A stretch of 64,000 nucleotides of DNA from an uncultured Lachnospiraceae bacterium (GTDB lineage Bacteria; Bacillota; Clostridia; Lachnospirales; Lachnospiraceae), in NCBI GenBank assembly GCA_947382625.1, contig CANDAG010000001.1, positions 226,196-290,195 of the forward strand. Direction: 5' to 3'. Below the pieces are notes generated by a model. It saw only the letters and a list, made by a program, of their open reading frames with translations, searched no databases and was not told where the DNA came from. The position numbers and the translations under genes are program-made. Within the stretch, counting starts at the first letter, position 1. Each line of letters opens with the position of its first letter. Of the stretch, positions 16,527 to 25,440 are shown one piece after another.

Positions 16527-16997
16527 ATGGATCAGCTAAAAGCACTTGGAAAGAAAACAGAATATAAGATGGATTACGCTCCGGAGGTTTTGGAATGGGT
16601 GGAAAATAAGCATAAGGAGAATGACTACTTTATTAAGTTCAATTGTCCGGAGTTTACCTCTCTTTGTCCTATTACCGGTCAGCCGGATTTTGCCACGATA
16701 TACATTTCCTATGTTCCGGCAGAGAAGATGGTGGAGAGTAAATCCTTAAAGCTTTATCTTTTTTCCTACAGAAATCATGGGGATTTTCATGAGGATTGCT
16801 GCAATAAGATCATGAAGGATCTGATCAGGCTTTTAGATCCGAAATATATCGAGGTTTGGGGCAAGTTTTTGCCCAGGGGCGGTCTTTCCATCGATCCCTA
16901 CTGCAATTATGGCAAAAAGGGAACCAGGTGGGAGGAGGTTGCCTTTAACCGCCTTGCCAATCATGATCTTTATCCGGAGAAGGTGGATAATCGGTAA
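16527..16997 (+). CDS. queF: preQ0 reductase (NADPH-dependent)
   Basis: Reduces the nitrile of preQ0 to preQ1 using NADPH. This is the short unimodular type (156 residues). The catalytic Cys47 ([11 protein letters not shown]) and Asp54 are present, along with the family motif [22 protein letters not shown] strong AAGGAAGGGG ribosome site precedes it. It ends the metNI-queuosine cluster; a terminator hairpin lies about 75 bases on. Confidence 0.95.
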   Translation: MDQLKALGKKTEYKMDYAPEVLEWVENKHKENDYFIKFNCPEFTSLCPITGQPDFATIYISYVPAEKMVESKSLKLYLFSYRNHGDFHEDCCNKIMKDLIRLLDPKYIEVWGKFLPRGGLSIDPYCNYGKKGTRWEEVAFNRLANHDLYPEKVDNR

Positions 16998-17070
16998 TAG
17001 TCATCACAGTATCCTTCGGGGCGTTTCCGCCCGGCGTATCAGTCAGTATTTCAGATCAACAAGTTAATTC

Positions 17071-17110
17071 GGCTCAGATTTCTGTTGCACGGTACAGAGT
17101 CTGAGCCTTT
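17071..17110 (+). terminator. terminator after queF
   Basis: Arms GGCTCAGA (17071-17078) and TCTGAGCC (17100-17107), with G-T extensions, followed by TTTAT. It separates the queuosine genes from the LacI-regulated operon. Confidence 0.65.
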
Positions 17111-17163
17111 ATATTGTGCATTGTTCACAAATTATTTGCGGAAAAAATAGCAATAATTTTAAA

Positions 17164-17211
17164 TTGACAGTCAGAGTGAACAGTGTTACTATAAAGTTAA
17201 CACGTGTAAAC
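17164..17211 (+). promoter_or_regulatory. strong promoter with LacI-type operator
   Basis: TTGACA (17164-17169), a 17-base spacer and TACTAT (17187-17192) make a near-consensus promoter. Just downstream is the dyad GTTAACACGTGTAAAC (17196-17211), centred on CG as expected for LacI-family sites. The position over the start site implies repression of the operon by the LacI protein encoded first. Confidence 0.8.
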
Positions 17212-17300
17212 AGAACATATACTCTAATGAATAGCGTTTGGGGCGTTACAAAGCAAAAAGGCAATTTCTAATGTTGTTGACTACAGAAAGTGAGCAATGA

Positions 17301-18395
17301 ATGGAAAAGATCACACGGATGACTTTGGAGGGGATTGCCGCAGAGATCGGTATTTCCAGAACTACCATCTACAAGGTGCTGAAGGACAAGGGAAATGTCA
17401 GCGAGAAGACCAGGGATACGGTGATGGCGGCGCTGGAGAAATATCATTATGTGCAGAACAAAAATGCCAGGAATCTTGCCCTGAATAAGAGGTACCCTAT
17501 TGGCTATGTGGGATTTCGCTCCAGAAGCTCCAATTACTTTTCTCCCAAAATCCGGGAGGGCTCCCAGCGGGCGATCAGGGAATTCGGAGATGATGGCCTG
17601 GAGGTGCTTTTTGCAGAATTTGATGTGGAAAAGCCCCGTCAGCAGATCGATGAGGTGGATCGCCTTTTGAAACAGGGAGTGAGAAGCTTTGTACTGGCTT
17701 TTTCCGATGAAGGGGTAGTGGAGGAGATCCTGGGGAAATTGCGGGAAGAGAATTGTCTTGTGGTACTCCTTAGCCGGGATTGGGGAAACGACGGTGGGGA
17801 TTATTATGTGGGCGTGGACTATTACCGCAGCGGCCGGCTGGCAGCAGAGCTGTTGGGCAAAATGCTGCCGGAGAGATCCGATTCTGCCGGGCGGCTTCAA
17901 AGCAGGAAGATCTATATTCCGGTGACGAAGGAATATGACAGCAACCGGGACATCCATGCGAGACTGAAGGGATTTCTGGATAAGCTGGAGGAATTTCCGG
18001 CCTGTCAGGTTCTTCCCATCCGGCATGGGCTGGTGGAGGAGGAACAGATTTATCAGGAGGTCATTTCCCATATTAAAAAGGAACCGGAGCTGGCGGGCAT
18101 TTTTGACCTGACCTATCGTCTTGATGTGACGGCCAGAGCACTCAGGGACTGCGGCAGGACCGGGATCAGGCTGGTAGGCTTCGATCTGTTTCGGGAGATT
18201 GAAAAGGATATTGCGGATTCTGTGATCGATGCGGTGGTGTATCAGGATCTGAGCAATCAGGCATATCTTGGGATCAGGCTTCTGTTTGAGGAGATGTGCT
18301 ACGGGATCACCCATGAGAAAAAGAAATTTTACTCCAAGCCGGAGATCGTCACATCAGAAAATCTCTGTTACTTTGGCGGGAGTGAGCTGGAATGA
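17301..18395 (+). CDS. LacI-family transcriptional regulator
   Basis: Repressor with N-terminal helix-turn-helix (TLEGIAAEIGISRTTIYKVL) and hinge, then a periplasmic-binding-type sugar-sensing domain from about residue 65 (YPIGYVGFRSRSSNYFSPKI). The C-terminal part contains ELAGIFDLTYRLDVTARALRD and VGFDLF, typical of the effector domain. It is the first gene of an operon with an FGGY kinase, DUF4867 and an isomerase; its probable operator is at 17196-17211. The inducer is probably the sugar handled by these enzymes or its phosphate. Confidence 0.9.
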   Translation: MEKITRMTLEGIAAEIGISRTTIYKVLKDKGNVSEKTRDTVMAALEKYHYVQNKNARNLALNKRYPIGYVGFRSRSSNYFSPKIREGSQRAIREFGDDGLEVLFAEFDVEKPRQQIDEVDRLLKQGVRSFVLAFSDEGVVEEILGKLREENCLVVLLSRDWGNDGGDYYVGVDYYRSGRLAAELLGKMLPERSDSAGRLQSRKIYIPVTKEYDSNRDIHARLKGFLDKLEEFPACQVLPIRHGLVEEEQIYQEVISHIKKEPELAGIFDLTYRLDVTARALRDCGRTGIRLVGFDLFREIEKDIADSVIDAVVYQDLSNQAYLGIRLLFEEMCYGITHEKKKFYSKPEIVTSENLCYFGGSELE

Positions 18396-18421
18396 CAGCA
18401 AAGAGAGAAAGGAGGATTATC

Positions 18422-19891
18422 ATGCTTTATATAGGTGTTGATTTAGGTACCAGTGCAGTGAAGCTGCTGCTGATGGACGGGGAGGGAAAGATCAGGAAGA
18501 TCGTGTCCAGAGAATATCCGATCTTTTTTCCGAATCCGGGATGGTCGGAACAGAATCCGGAGGACTGGTTTACCCAGACCATGGAGGGGATCAGGGAACT
18601 GACGGCGGAGATCGATAAGGAACAGGTGGCCGGTATCAGCTTCGGCGGACAGATGCACGGGCTTGTAATTCTGGATGAAAAGGATCAGGTGATCCGGCCG
18701 GCGCTTTTGTGGAATGACGGCAGGACCTTTGAGGAATGCGATTATCTTAATCAGGTGATCGGAAAGGAAAAGCTTTCCGAGTATACGGCGAATATTTCCT
18801 TTACGGGATTTACCGCGCCCAAGATTTTGTGGGTAAAAAACAAGGAGCCGGAGAATTTTGCACGGATCGCAAAGATCATGTTGCCCAAGGATTATATTGC
18901 CTATAAGCTGACCGGCGTGCACTGCACGGATTTTTCGGATGCTTCGGGGATGCTGCTCCTTGATGTCAAAAACCGTCGCTGGTCACAGGAGATGTGCGAG
19001 ATCTGCGGTATCCGTCAGGAAATGCTGCCTGAGCTTTTTGAAAGCTATGAATGTGTGGGAACTCTGACAGAGGAAATTGCCGGAGAGCTTGGACTTTCCC
19101 CGTCCGTTAAGGTGGCGGCAGGAGCCGGGGACAATGCGGCGGCAGCTGTGGGAACCGGAACGGTAGGCGAGGGAATGTGCAATATTTCTCTTGGTACCAG
19201 CGGAACGATTTTTATTTCCTCCCAAAAATTCGGAGTGGATAAGTATAACGCCCTTCATGCCTTCGCCCATGCGGACGGTCATTATCATCTGATGGGCTGC
19301 ATGCTCAGCGCGGCATCCTGTAATAAATGGTGGATGGAGGATATTGTGGGGACCGGTGATTATGCCCGGGAGCAGGAAGGGATCCAAAGATTGGGCGAAA
19401 ACCATGTATTTTTCCTTCCCTATTTGATGGGAGAGCGTTCTCCTCATAACAATCCCAATGCAAGGGGAACCTTTATCGGTATGACTATGGATACCACCAG
19501 GGCGGATATGACCCAGGCGGTGCTTGAGGGGGTTGCTTTTGCACTGCGTGATTCCCTGGAGGTGGCGAAGTCCTTAGGGATCCGGCTTGAAAGAACCAAG
19601 ATCTGCGGCGGCGGGGCAAAGAGCCCTCTCTGGAAAAGGATGATCGCCAATATCCTGAATCTGAAGGTGGATGTGATCGAGAGTGAGGAAGGGCCTGCCT
19701 TAGGAGGCGCTATGCTGGCCGCAGTAGCCTGCGGGGAATATGAAAATGTGGAGGCTGCTGCCGCTAAGATCGTAAAGATTGTGGATACGCTGGAGCCCGA
19801 GCCTGAATTGGTAGAAAAATATGAGGCCAGATATCAGCAGTTTAAGGAGATCTATCCGGCCTGCAAGCCCTTATTTGAAATTTTAAAATAA
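18422..19891 (+). CDS. xylB: FGGY-family sugar kinase, xylulokinase-like
   Basis: Phosphorylates a ketopentose, probably D-xylulose or a related rare sugar. The N-terminus reads YIGVDLGTSAVKLLLMD (phosphate-1 motif), followed by SFGGQMHGLV, LWNDGRT, ISLGTSGTIF and the adenosine-site motif ICGGGAKSPLWKRM. ATG 18422 is preferred over 18392 because AAAGGAGG lies just before it. The length of 490 residues fits the family. The neighbouring isomerase belongs to the L-fucose/L-arabinose group, so the true substrate could be L-ribulose, L-fuculose or D-ribulose. Confidence 0.85.
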   Translation: MLYIGVDLGTSAVKLLLMDGEGKIRKIVSREYPIFFPNPGWSEQNPEDWFTQTMEGIRELTAEIDKEQVAGISFGGQMHGLVILDEKDQVIRPALLWNDGRTFEECDYLNQVIGKEKLSEYTANISFTGFTAPKILWVKNKEPENFARIAKIMLPKDYIAYKLTGVHCTDFSDASGMLLLDVKNRRWSQEMCEICGIRQEMLPELFESYECVGTLTEEIAGELGLSPSVKVAAGAGDNAAAAVGTGTVGEGMCNISLGTSGTIFISSQKFGVDKYNALHAFAHADGHYHLMGCMLSAASCNKWWMEDIVGTGDYAREQEGIQRLGENHVFFLPYLMGERSPHNNPNARGTFIGMTMDTTRADMTQAVLEGVAFALRDSLEVAKSLGIRLERTKICGGGAKSPLWKRMIANILNLKVDVIESEEGPALGGAMLAAVACGEYENVEAAAAKIVKIVDTLEPEPELVEKYEARYQQFKEIYPACKPLFEILK

Positions 19892-19932
19892 GTATCACGC
19901 ATTGTCAAAGAGCAGTGCAGAAAGAGGTGGAA

Positions 19933-20556
19933 ATGGAGATTTACAAAGTAACGGATGAACGCTTTAAGGCCTACGGCAAGGTGATCAGAGATATTGACTT
20001 TTCCGATATGGTCAGGGTTTTGAAGGAAGAAACCCCTGTGCCGGAGGATGTGGCTTATGTGCCCGGCCTTAAAGCCCTTGAGTCTCTTCCGGTGATGAAG
20101 GAGCTGACACAGAAGATATATGGAGAGATGCCGATCCAGATTGGGTATTGCAACGGCCACAACTCTCTTCTCAATGCACTGGAGTATCACAGAAGCTCCG
20201 AGGTCAATGTGGCTGCCACCGACGCCATTTTGCTGGTGGGGAAGGAACAGGATATCACAGAGGATTTTACCTATGATACCGCACTGGTGGAAGCATTTTT
20301 GCTTCCGGAGGGAATGGCGGTGGAAATGTACGCCACAACTCTCCACTATGCGCCCTGCGGCGTAGACGGCGCAGGATTCCAGGTGGCGATCATTCTTCCT
20401 GAGGGTACCAACCTGGATCTGGAGGAAGGCCATCAGGGCGGAGAGGACGGTCATTTGACTGCTAAGAATAAATGGCTCTTAGGACATCCGGAAGGCGGAC
20501 TGCCGGAGGGAAGCCCTATGGGACTGGTGGGCAAGAACCTTTGCGTCACAGAGTAA
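19933..20556 (+). CDS. DUF4867 family protein
   Basis: Protein of about 208 residues found in Lachnospiraceae sugar operons, usually beside fucose or arabinose isomerase-type genes. The central region IQIGYCNGHNSLLNALEYHRSSEVN and LPEGMAVEMYATTLHYAPC recall ureidoglycolate-lyase or cupin folds, with histidines that could bind metal or sugar. It may act as a sugar epimerase or mutarotase, but no function is established that I know of. ATG 19933 follows AGAGGTGG; an upstream GTG (19915) is less likely. Confidence 0.8.
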   Translation: MEIYKVTDERFKAYGKVIRDIDFSDMVRVLKEETPVPEDVAYVPGLKALESLPVMKELTQKIYGEMPIQIGYCNGHNSLLNALEYHRSSEVNVAATDAILLVGKEQDITEDFTYDTALVEAFLLPEGMAVEMYATTLHYAPCGVDGAGFQVAIILPEGTNLDLEEGHQGGEDGHLTAKNKWLLGHPEGGLPEGSPMGLVGKNLCVTE

Positions 20557-20620
20557 GAAGACTGCAGGTGTACTTTTACAGCAAACAATAAGGACATATA
20601 TTATAAGGAGGAAATTAAAA

Positions 20621-22105
20621 ATGAACAATTTACCCAAGGTAAAGATCGGAATTGTGGCGGTAAGCCGCGACTGCTTCCCGGAGACCCTTTCCGTAAACAG
20701 AAGAAAGGCTCTGGTGGAGGCTTACAGGGCAAAGTACGGTGAGGAGGATATCTATGAATGTCCTGTCTGCATCGTAGAGAGCGAGATCCATATGGTTCAG
20801 GCTCTTGAGGATGTGAAGAAGGCAGGATGTAACGCTCTTTGCGTGTACCTCGGAAACTTCGGGCCGGAAATCTCCGAGACCCTTCTGGCAAAGCACTTTG
20901 ACGGGCCCTCCATGTTTGTGGCAGCGGCAGAGGAAACCCAGAATGATCTGGTAGGAGGCCGCGGGGATGCTTACTGCGGTATGCTGAATGCAAGCTACAA
21001 CTTAAAGCTCCGCAATATTAAGGCATACATTCCTGAATATCCTGTAGGAACTGCCGCAGAGTGTGCGGACATGATCCGTGAGTTTGTTCCCATAGCAAGA
21101 GCGATCGTGGGACTTAAGAGCCTTAAGATCATCAGCTTCGGCCCCAGACCCTTAAATTTCCTTGCCTGCAATGCGCCCATCAAGCAGCTTTACAATCTGG
21201 GAGTTGAGATTGAAGAGAACTCTGAGCTGGATCTGTTTGAGGCCTTCAATAAGCATGAAGGAGATGAGAGGATCCCGGCAAAGGTAAAGGAGATGGAGGA
21301 AGAGCTTGGGGAGGGCAATCAGAAGCCTGAAATTTTAAGCAAGCTGGCGCAGTATGAGCTGACCCTTCTTGACTGGATCGAAGCCCATAAGGGGTACCGT
21401 GAGTATGTTGCCATTGCCGGAAAATGCTGGCCTGCTTTCCAGACCCAGTTTGGCTTTGTTCCCTGCTATGTAAACAGCCGTCTGACCGGCATGGGAATCC
21501 CGGTTTCCTGCGAGGTGGATATTTACGGATGCTTAAGTGAGTTTATCGGAACGGCAGTGAGCGATGATGTGGTTACACTGCTTGATATCAACAATTCCGT
21601 TCCCGAGGATATGTTTGAGGAGTCCATCAAGGGTAAGTTTGATTACACCCACAAGGACACCTTTATGGGATTCCACTGCGGAAATACCTGTTCCAGAAAG
21701 CTGGCCTTCTGCAGCATGAAGAACCAGATGATCATGGCAAGGTCTCTTCCTGTGGAGGTGACCAACGGCACTTTAGAGGGAGATATCCTTCCCGGCGACA
21801 TTACCTTCTACCGTCTGCAGTCCACTGCTGACAATAAGCTTAGGGGCTATATCGCTCAGGGCGAGCTATTGCCTGTGGCAACGAAATCCTTTGGCGGCAT
21901 CGGCGTATTTGCCATTCCCGAGATGGGAAGATTTTACCGTCATGTGCTGATCGAGGGAAATTATCCTCATCACGGTGCAGTTGCCTTTGGCCATTACGGA
22001 AAGGCTCTCTTTGAGGTATTTAAGTATATCGGAGTGGAGCTTGAAGAGATCGGTTTCAACCAGCCGAAGGGAATGCTTTATAAGTCTGAGAATCCTTTTG
22101 CATAA
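20621..22105 (+). CDS. L-fucose/L-arabinose isomerase-family protein
   Basis: Cytoplasmic sugar isomerase fold protein of 494 residues (related to FucI/AraA). Family stretches include MFVAAAEETQNDLVGGRGDAYCGML, ISFGPRPLNFLACNAPIKQLY (nucleotide-like fold), the metal-site region CEVDIYGCLSEFIGTAV and DTFMGFHCGNTCSRKL. Together with the FGGY kinase it would convert an aldose to a ketose and then to its phosphate. Several Lachnospiraceae paralogues are annotated only as fucose isomerase family, so the exact sugar is open. A perfect terminator follows. Confidence 0.82.
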   Translation: MNNLPKVKIGIVAVSRDCFPETLSVNRRKALVEAYRAKYGEEDIYECPVCIVESEIHMVQALEDVKKAGCNALCVYLGNFGPEISETLLAKHFDGPSMFVAAAEETQNDLVGGRGDAYCGMLNASYNLKLRNIKAYIPEYPVGTAAECADMIREFVPIARAIVGLKSLKIISFGPRPLNFLACNAPIKQLYNLGVEIEENSELDLFEAFNKHEGDERIPAKVKEMEEELGEGNQKPEILSKLAQYELTLLDWIEAHKGYREYVAIAGKCWPAFQTQFGFVPCYVNSRLTGMGIPVSCEVDIYGCLSEFIGTAVSDDVVTLLDINNSVPEDMFEESIKGKFDYTHKDTFMGFHCGNTCSRKLAFCSMKNQMIMARSLPVEVTNGTLEGDILPGDITFYRLQSTADNKLRGYIAQGELLPVATKSFGGIGVFAIPEMGRFYRHVLIEGNYPHHGAVAFGHYGKALFEVFKYIGVELEEIGFNQPKGMLYKSENPFA

Positions 22106-22156
22106 GGGAGCCTGATAAAAACGTCCTGTTAAGGACAAAAAAATACATTGCAAAAT

Positions 22157-22207
22157 AAAGTCCATGTGATTATACTACTTTTTTGTGGTTTGTCGCATGG
22201 ACTTTTT
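22157..22207 (+). terminator. terminator of the LacI-kinase-isomerase operon
   Basis: Arms AAAGTCCATG (22157-22166) and CATGGACTTT (22196-22205) form a perfect ten-base-pair stem followed by a T-run. Confidence 0.85.
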
Positions 22208-22280
22208 CTGTGCGGTGTTATTTGAAGGTATTATTTGAATCGGTAAGCGAAGTGTTTGCTGGGAAAGGAGTTCATTTAAG

Positions 22281-23642
22281 ATGGCAAAGGATTCTACAAA
22301 GGACATGACAGTTGGTTCTCCCATGAAGCTGATCCTGGGATTTTCAGTTCCGCTGCTTTTCGGCGCCCTTTTTCAGCAGTTTTACAGTGTGGTGGATACG
22401 GTGATCGTTGGGCGGTTTCTGGGCGTAAACGCACTGGCGGGAGTGGGGGCTACAGGGTCTTTAAACTTCATGATCATGGGCTTTTGCATGGGAGTGTGCA
22501 GCGGTTTTGCAATCCCGGTGGCGCATAAATTCGGGGCAAAGGATTATTCCGGCATGCGGCAGGTGGTGGCCAACAGCGTGTGGCTGTCATTGTTTTTTTC
22601 CATAGTTATGACTACAGCAGTGACAGTTTTGTGCAGAAATATCCTTACATGGATGAAAACCCCGGAGGATATTTTTGATTATGCATATTCTTACATATTT
22701 ATTATCTTTTTGGGGATACCGGCTACTTACCTTTATAATATTTTAAGCGGAGTGATCCGGTCCATGGGGGACAGCAAAACGCCGGTGTTTTTCTTAACCC
22801 TGGCTTCCGGCTTAAATATCGGGCTGGACATTTTGTTTATTGTGGTGTTTGAAATGGGGGTTGCCGGTGCGGCAGCAGCAACGGTGATCTCACAGCTGAT
22901 TTCCGGTCTTTTGTGTCTGGCTTATATGATCAAAAAATTTGAGATCCTGCATATTACAAAGGAAGAATGGAGGATGAATCCGGGACATATGGGGCAGCTC
23001 TGCAGCATGGGGCTTCCTATGGGGCTGCAGTATTCCATCACAGCTATCGGCTCGGTGATCCTGCAGACCTCCGTGAATACCCTGGGCGCTCTTGCAGTGG
23101 CTTCTGTTACGGCGGCAGGCCGGGTGAATATGTTCTTTTCCTGCCCCTTTGAGGCAATGGGCTCTACCATGGCAACCTACGGCGGACAGAATGTAGGAGC
23201 CAAAAAGCTGGATCGGCTGGGGAAAGGGCTTAAGTCCTGCGCTTTGCTGGGAGCAGGCTATGCTGTGCTGGCCTTTGTGGTCATGTATTTCTTTGGGGAC
23301 AATCTGGCAGCCTTGTTTGTGGACTCCGGCGAAAAGCAGATACTGGCCAATGCAAAGCTGTTTCTGACTATCAACAGCGCTGCCTATGTGGCCTTGGCTA
23401 TGGTGAATATTTTCCGTCTTATGATACAGGGAATGGGATTCAGCACCTTTGCAATCCTTGCCGGCGTGTTTGAGATGGTGGCAAGGTCATTGGTGGGTCT
23501 TGTATTGGTTCCGAAGCTGGGGTTTCTGGGAGTGTGCTTTTCCAACCCGTTGGCCTGGGTGTCCGCAACGGCGTTTTTGATCCCGGCTTACCGGCATGTG
23601 AGGAGGAAGCTGGATAAGATGATGAACGGGGCTGAGATTTGA
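22281..23642 (+). CDS. MATE-family multidrug/sodium efflux transporter
   Basis: Inner-membrane antiporter of 453 residues with about 12 spans, as expected for MATE (NorM/DinF) proteins. Marks include GSPMKLILGFSVPLLFGALFQQFYSVVDT at the N-terminus and the repeated half near PMGLQYSITAIGSVILQTSVNTLG. It exports drugs or metabolites using Na+ or H+. AAAGGAG precedes the start. It is followed 56 bases later by a small acetyltransferase gene. Confidence 0.92.
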   Translation: MAKDSTKDMTVGSPMKLILGFSVPLLFGALFQQFYSVVDTVIVGRFLGVNALAGVGATGSLNFMIMGFCMGVCSGFAIPVAHKFGAKDYSGMRQVVANSVWLSLFFSIVMTTAVTVLCRNILTWMKTPEDIFDYAYSYIFIIFLGIPATYLYNILSGVIRSMGDSKTPVFFLTLASGLNIGLDILFIVVFEMGVAGAAAATVISQLISGLLCLAYMIKKFEILHITKEEWRMNPGHMGQLCSMGLPMGLQYSITAIGSVILQTSVNTLGALAVASVTAAGRVNMFFSCPFEAMGSTMATYGGQNVGAKKLDRLGKGLKSCALLGAGYAVLAFVVMYFFGDNLAALFVDSGEKQILANAKLFLTINSAAYVALAMVNIFRLMIQGMGFSTFAILAGVFEMVARSLVGLVLVPKLGFLGVCFSNPLAWVSATAFLIPAYRHVRRKLDKMMNGAEI

Positions 23643-23698
23643 AGTTTTGATAAGTAATCTGCGCTGATAAAATATAATCGGTAAGGAGAAGGAAAACA

Positions 23699-24142
23699 AT
23701 GATACGGCACGCAACCTTAGAGGATGCTTCCAGAATAGCGGAAATATTGATCTTTACGAAAAGAGTAAATTACAGGCGGATCTTCCAGGATGACGCTGTA
23801 TCCTTTGGAGTGATGCAGGTCTATCCCCTTGTGAAGGATTACATTGATCATCCGGAAAAATTAGAGAATATCTGGGTCTATGAGGATGGATTTGTGAAAG
23901 GGATGATACACATTAAGGGGACTTGGATTGAAGAACTGTATGTAGACAGCTTTTTTGAAAATCAGGGCATTGGCTCAGAGCTTATGAAGTTTGCCATTGA
24001 CAAAATGGGCTGTAATTATTTATGGGTTCTGGAAAAGAATTCCGGAGCGATCCGCTTTTATGAAAAACATGGTTTTTCGTTTACCGGAGAGAGACAGCCG
24101 GAAGAGGGGACGGCGGAGTTCCTTCTCAAAATGAGGCGGTAG
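23699..24142 (+). CDS. GNAT-family N-acetyltransferase
   Basis: Small acetyltransferase of 147 residues. The acetyl-CoA site reads EELYVDSFFENQGIGSELMKFA (the family's Q/RxxGxG/A), and the C-terminal WVLEKNSGAIRFYEKHGFSFTGE is classic. Substrate unknown. After it lies a hairpin GCAGGAAA/TTTCCTGC (24157-24180) that could end transcription, then a dispersed palindrome. Confidence 0.87.
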   Translation: MIRHATLEDASRIAEILIFTKRVNYRRIFQDDAVSFGVMQVYPLVKDYIDHPEKLENIWVYEDGFVKGMIHIKGTWIEELYVDSFFENQGIGSELMKFAIDKMGCNYLWVLEKNSGAIRFYEKHGFSFTGERQPEEGTAEFLLKMRR

Positions 24143-24180
24143 CTTTGGATGCTCGAGCAGGAAAGGTTGCTTTTTCCTGC

Positions 24181-24220
24181 ATATCAAACGCCGATACGCT
24201 CCGCGAATTGGCTTATTGAT
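24181..24220. repeat. CGCGAAGCG-family palindrome copy
   Basis: Element with outer arms ATCAAACGCC / GGCTTATTGAT and core GATACGCTCCGCGAATT. Read on the minus strand it matches two copies at 28163-28200 and 28242-28279 base for base over most positions. The remaining gap to 24364 holds a CCCGGGCCC-rich stretch but no gene. Confidence 0.65.
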
Positions 24221-24364
24221 AAAAAGCCCCCGGGCCCGAAGGACACCGGAGGACAAACTGGCAATCTCTTGTACAAATATTATACCACATGGGAACAAGG
24301 AAGGATTAAGTGGAGGCTTTTTAATCCAGACAGTGGAAGCTGTCAGCTAAATACGGCCATTGTT

Positions 24365-25390
24365 TCAGCCACATAAGACATCCTCCAGATATCGATTCAA
24401 CAGGTAATCCTTATAATCATTCAGCCCGAACGCCTTGTTTGAATGCGCATCTCCATACCTTGCTGCAAGCTCCTGCATTGTGACCTCTTTTGCAAGCTTC
24501 AGTGCAGGAATGTCCTCCTGCAAAATCCTGCGGATTAAATCCTCCCGGCTGTCTGTCTTTAAATTTCCGATTTTCCATTCTTCCGACATATGTGTAAAGT
24601 TAAAGAATACATCAAATGAGTTTGAAATTAATAAGACCACCACATCCCCATTATGATGTACTCTATGCGTAGCATCCTCCCTGAGTAATTCGCAGCATTC
24701 CTTTTCCGTAAGAAGAGATTCGTAATTCAGATAATATGGTATCAAAGCCTGCGGAATATTTTCTTTTTCAATCCAAATGTTATATTGGTTACAATTTTCG
24801 CCGTCACATCCGCCGGAATGCACAAAGAATCTGAATTCTGCCCCGAAGGCCTGACAGCGTTCTTTCAATTTCAATTGTTCGCTTAATTCCAATAACGCAA
24901 CGATTTCTTCTTTATTTTCTTCATAGATAAACGCCTGCCATCTGGGAGCGATTTTATTTGCAATCAGTAGTTCCGTTGCTTCCAGTAACTCCCGAAAGGC
25001 TCCTGGACGTCCCACATATGTATCCGTCATTTTGTCCAATCCAAAAAAGGTAAGCTGGACTGTTTTTACCCCGACTTCCCTTAAAAACCCTACATATTCC
25101 GGGTCTCTGACAATTCTCCAGAAGCTTGCCAGCTCATACCGCTCCGGCGAAATATTAACGGATAATTCAATATCCCTTTGCCAGCGTTCCCTGTAATCAT
25201 CGCAAAAATCCGGTTCACGCAGCCAGCTGTAAAAGCTGATACGTTCAAAATACGGTTTGAAATAATCTATAATCCATTCATCTGATCCGGCTTCCATTTT
25301 TTTGTTTGGCATATGTCCCAGCCAGCAATGCTTACAGCGATTGGGGCAGCCATACATATCAACAGCCAGTGACAGTGTTTTATTATTCAT
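24365..25390 (-). CDS. radical SAM protein of unassigned function
   Basis: Radical S-adenosylmethionine enzyme of about 341 residues. The iron-sulfur ligands Cys15, Cys19 and Cys22 appear in MYGCPNRCKHCWLG. The barrel continues through ISFYSWLREPDF and VKTVQLTFFGLDK. Further cysteines (SGGCDGENCNQYN) sit in the C-terminal half, but a full SPASM set is not evident. The start at 25390 (MNNKTL) has GGAG nine bases upstream, unlike the in-frame ATG at 25405. It follows a methyltransferase gene by 50 bases on the same strand. No precursor peptide gene was found next to it. Substrate unknown. Confidence 0.82.
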   Translation of the reverse strand: MNNKTLSLAVDMYGCPNRCKHCWLGHMPNKKMEAGSDEWIIDYFKPYFERISFYSWLREPDFCDDYRERWQRDIELSVNISPERYELASFWRIVRDPEYVGFLREVGVKTVQLTFFGLDKMTDTYVGRPGAFRELLEATELLIANKIAPRWQAFIYEENKEEIVALLELSEQLKLKERCQAFGAEFRFFVHSGGCDGENCNQYNIWIEKENIPQALIPYYLNYESLLTEKECCELLREDATHRVHHNGDVVVLLISNSFDVFFNFTHMSEEWKIGNLKTDSREDLIRRILQEDIPALKLAKEVTMQELAARYGDAHSNKAFGLNDYKDYLLNRYLEDVLCG

Positions 25391-25440
25391 GATAAATTTC
25401 TCCATTTTTTGAAATTACATGACAAATTTTACTTCAGCCA

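Noticed and set aside
24365-25390. RiPP biosynthesis cluster
   Set aside because: No precursor-like small ORF, transporter or peptidase typical of such clusters lies beside the radical SAM gene.
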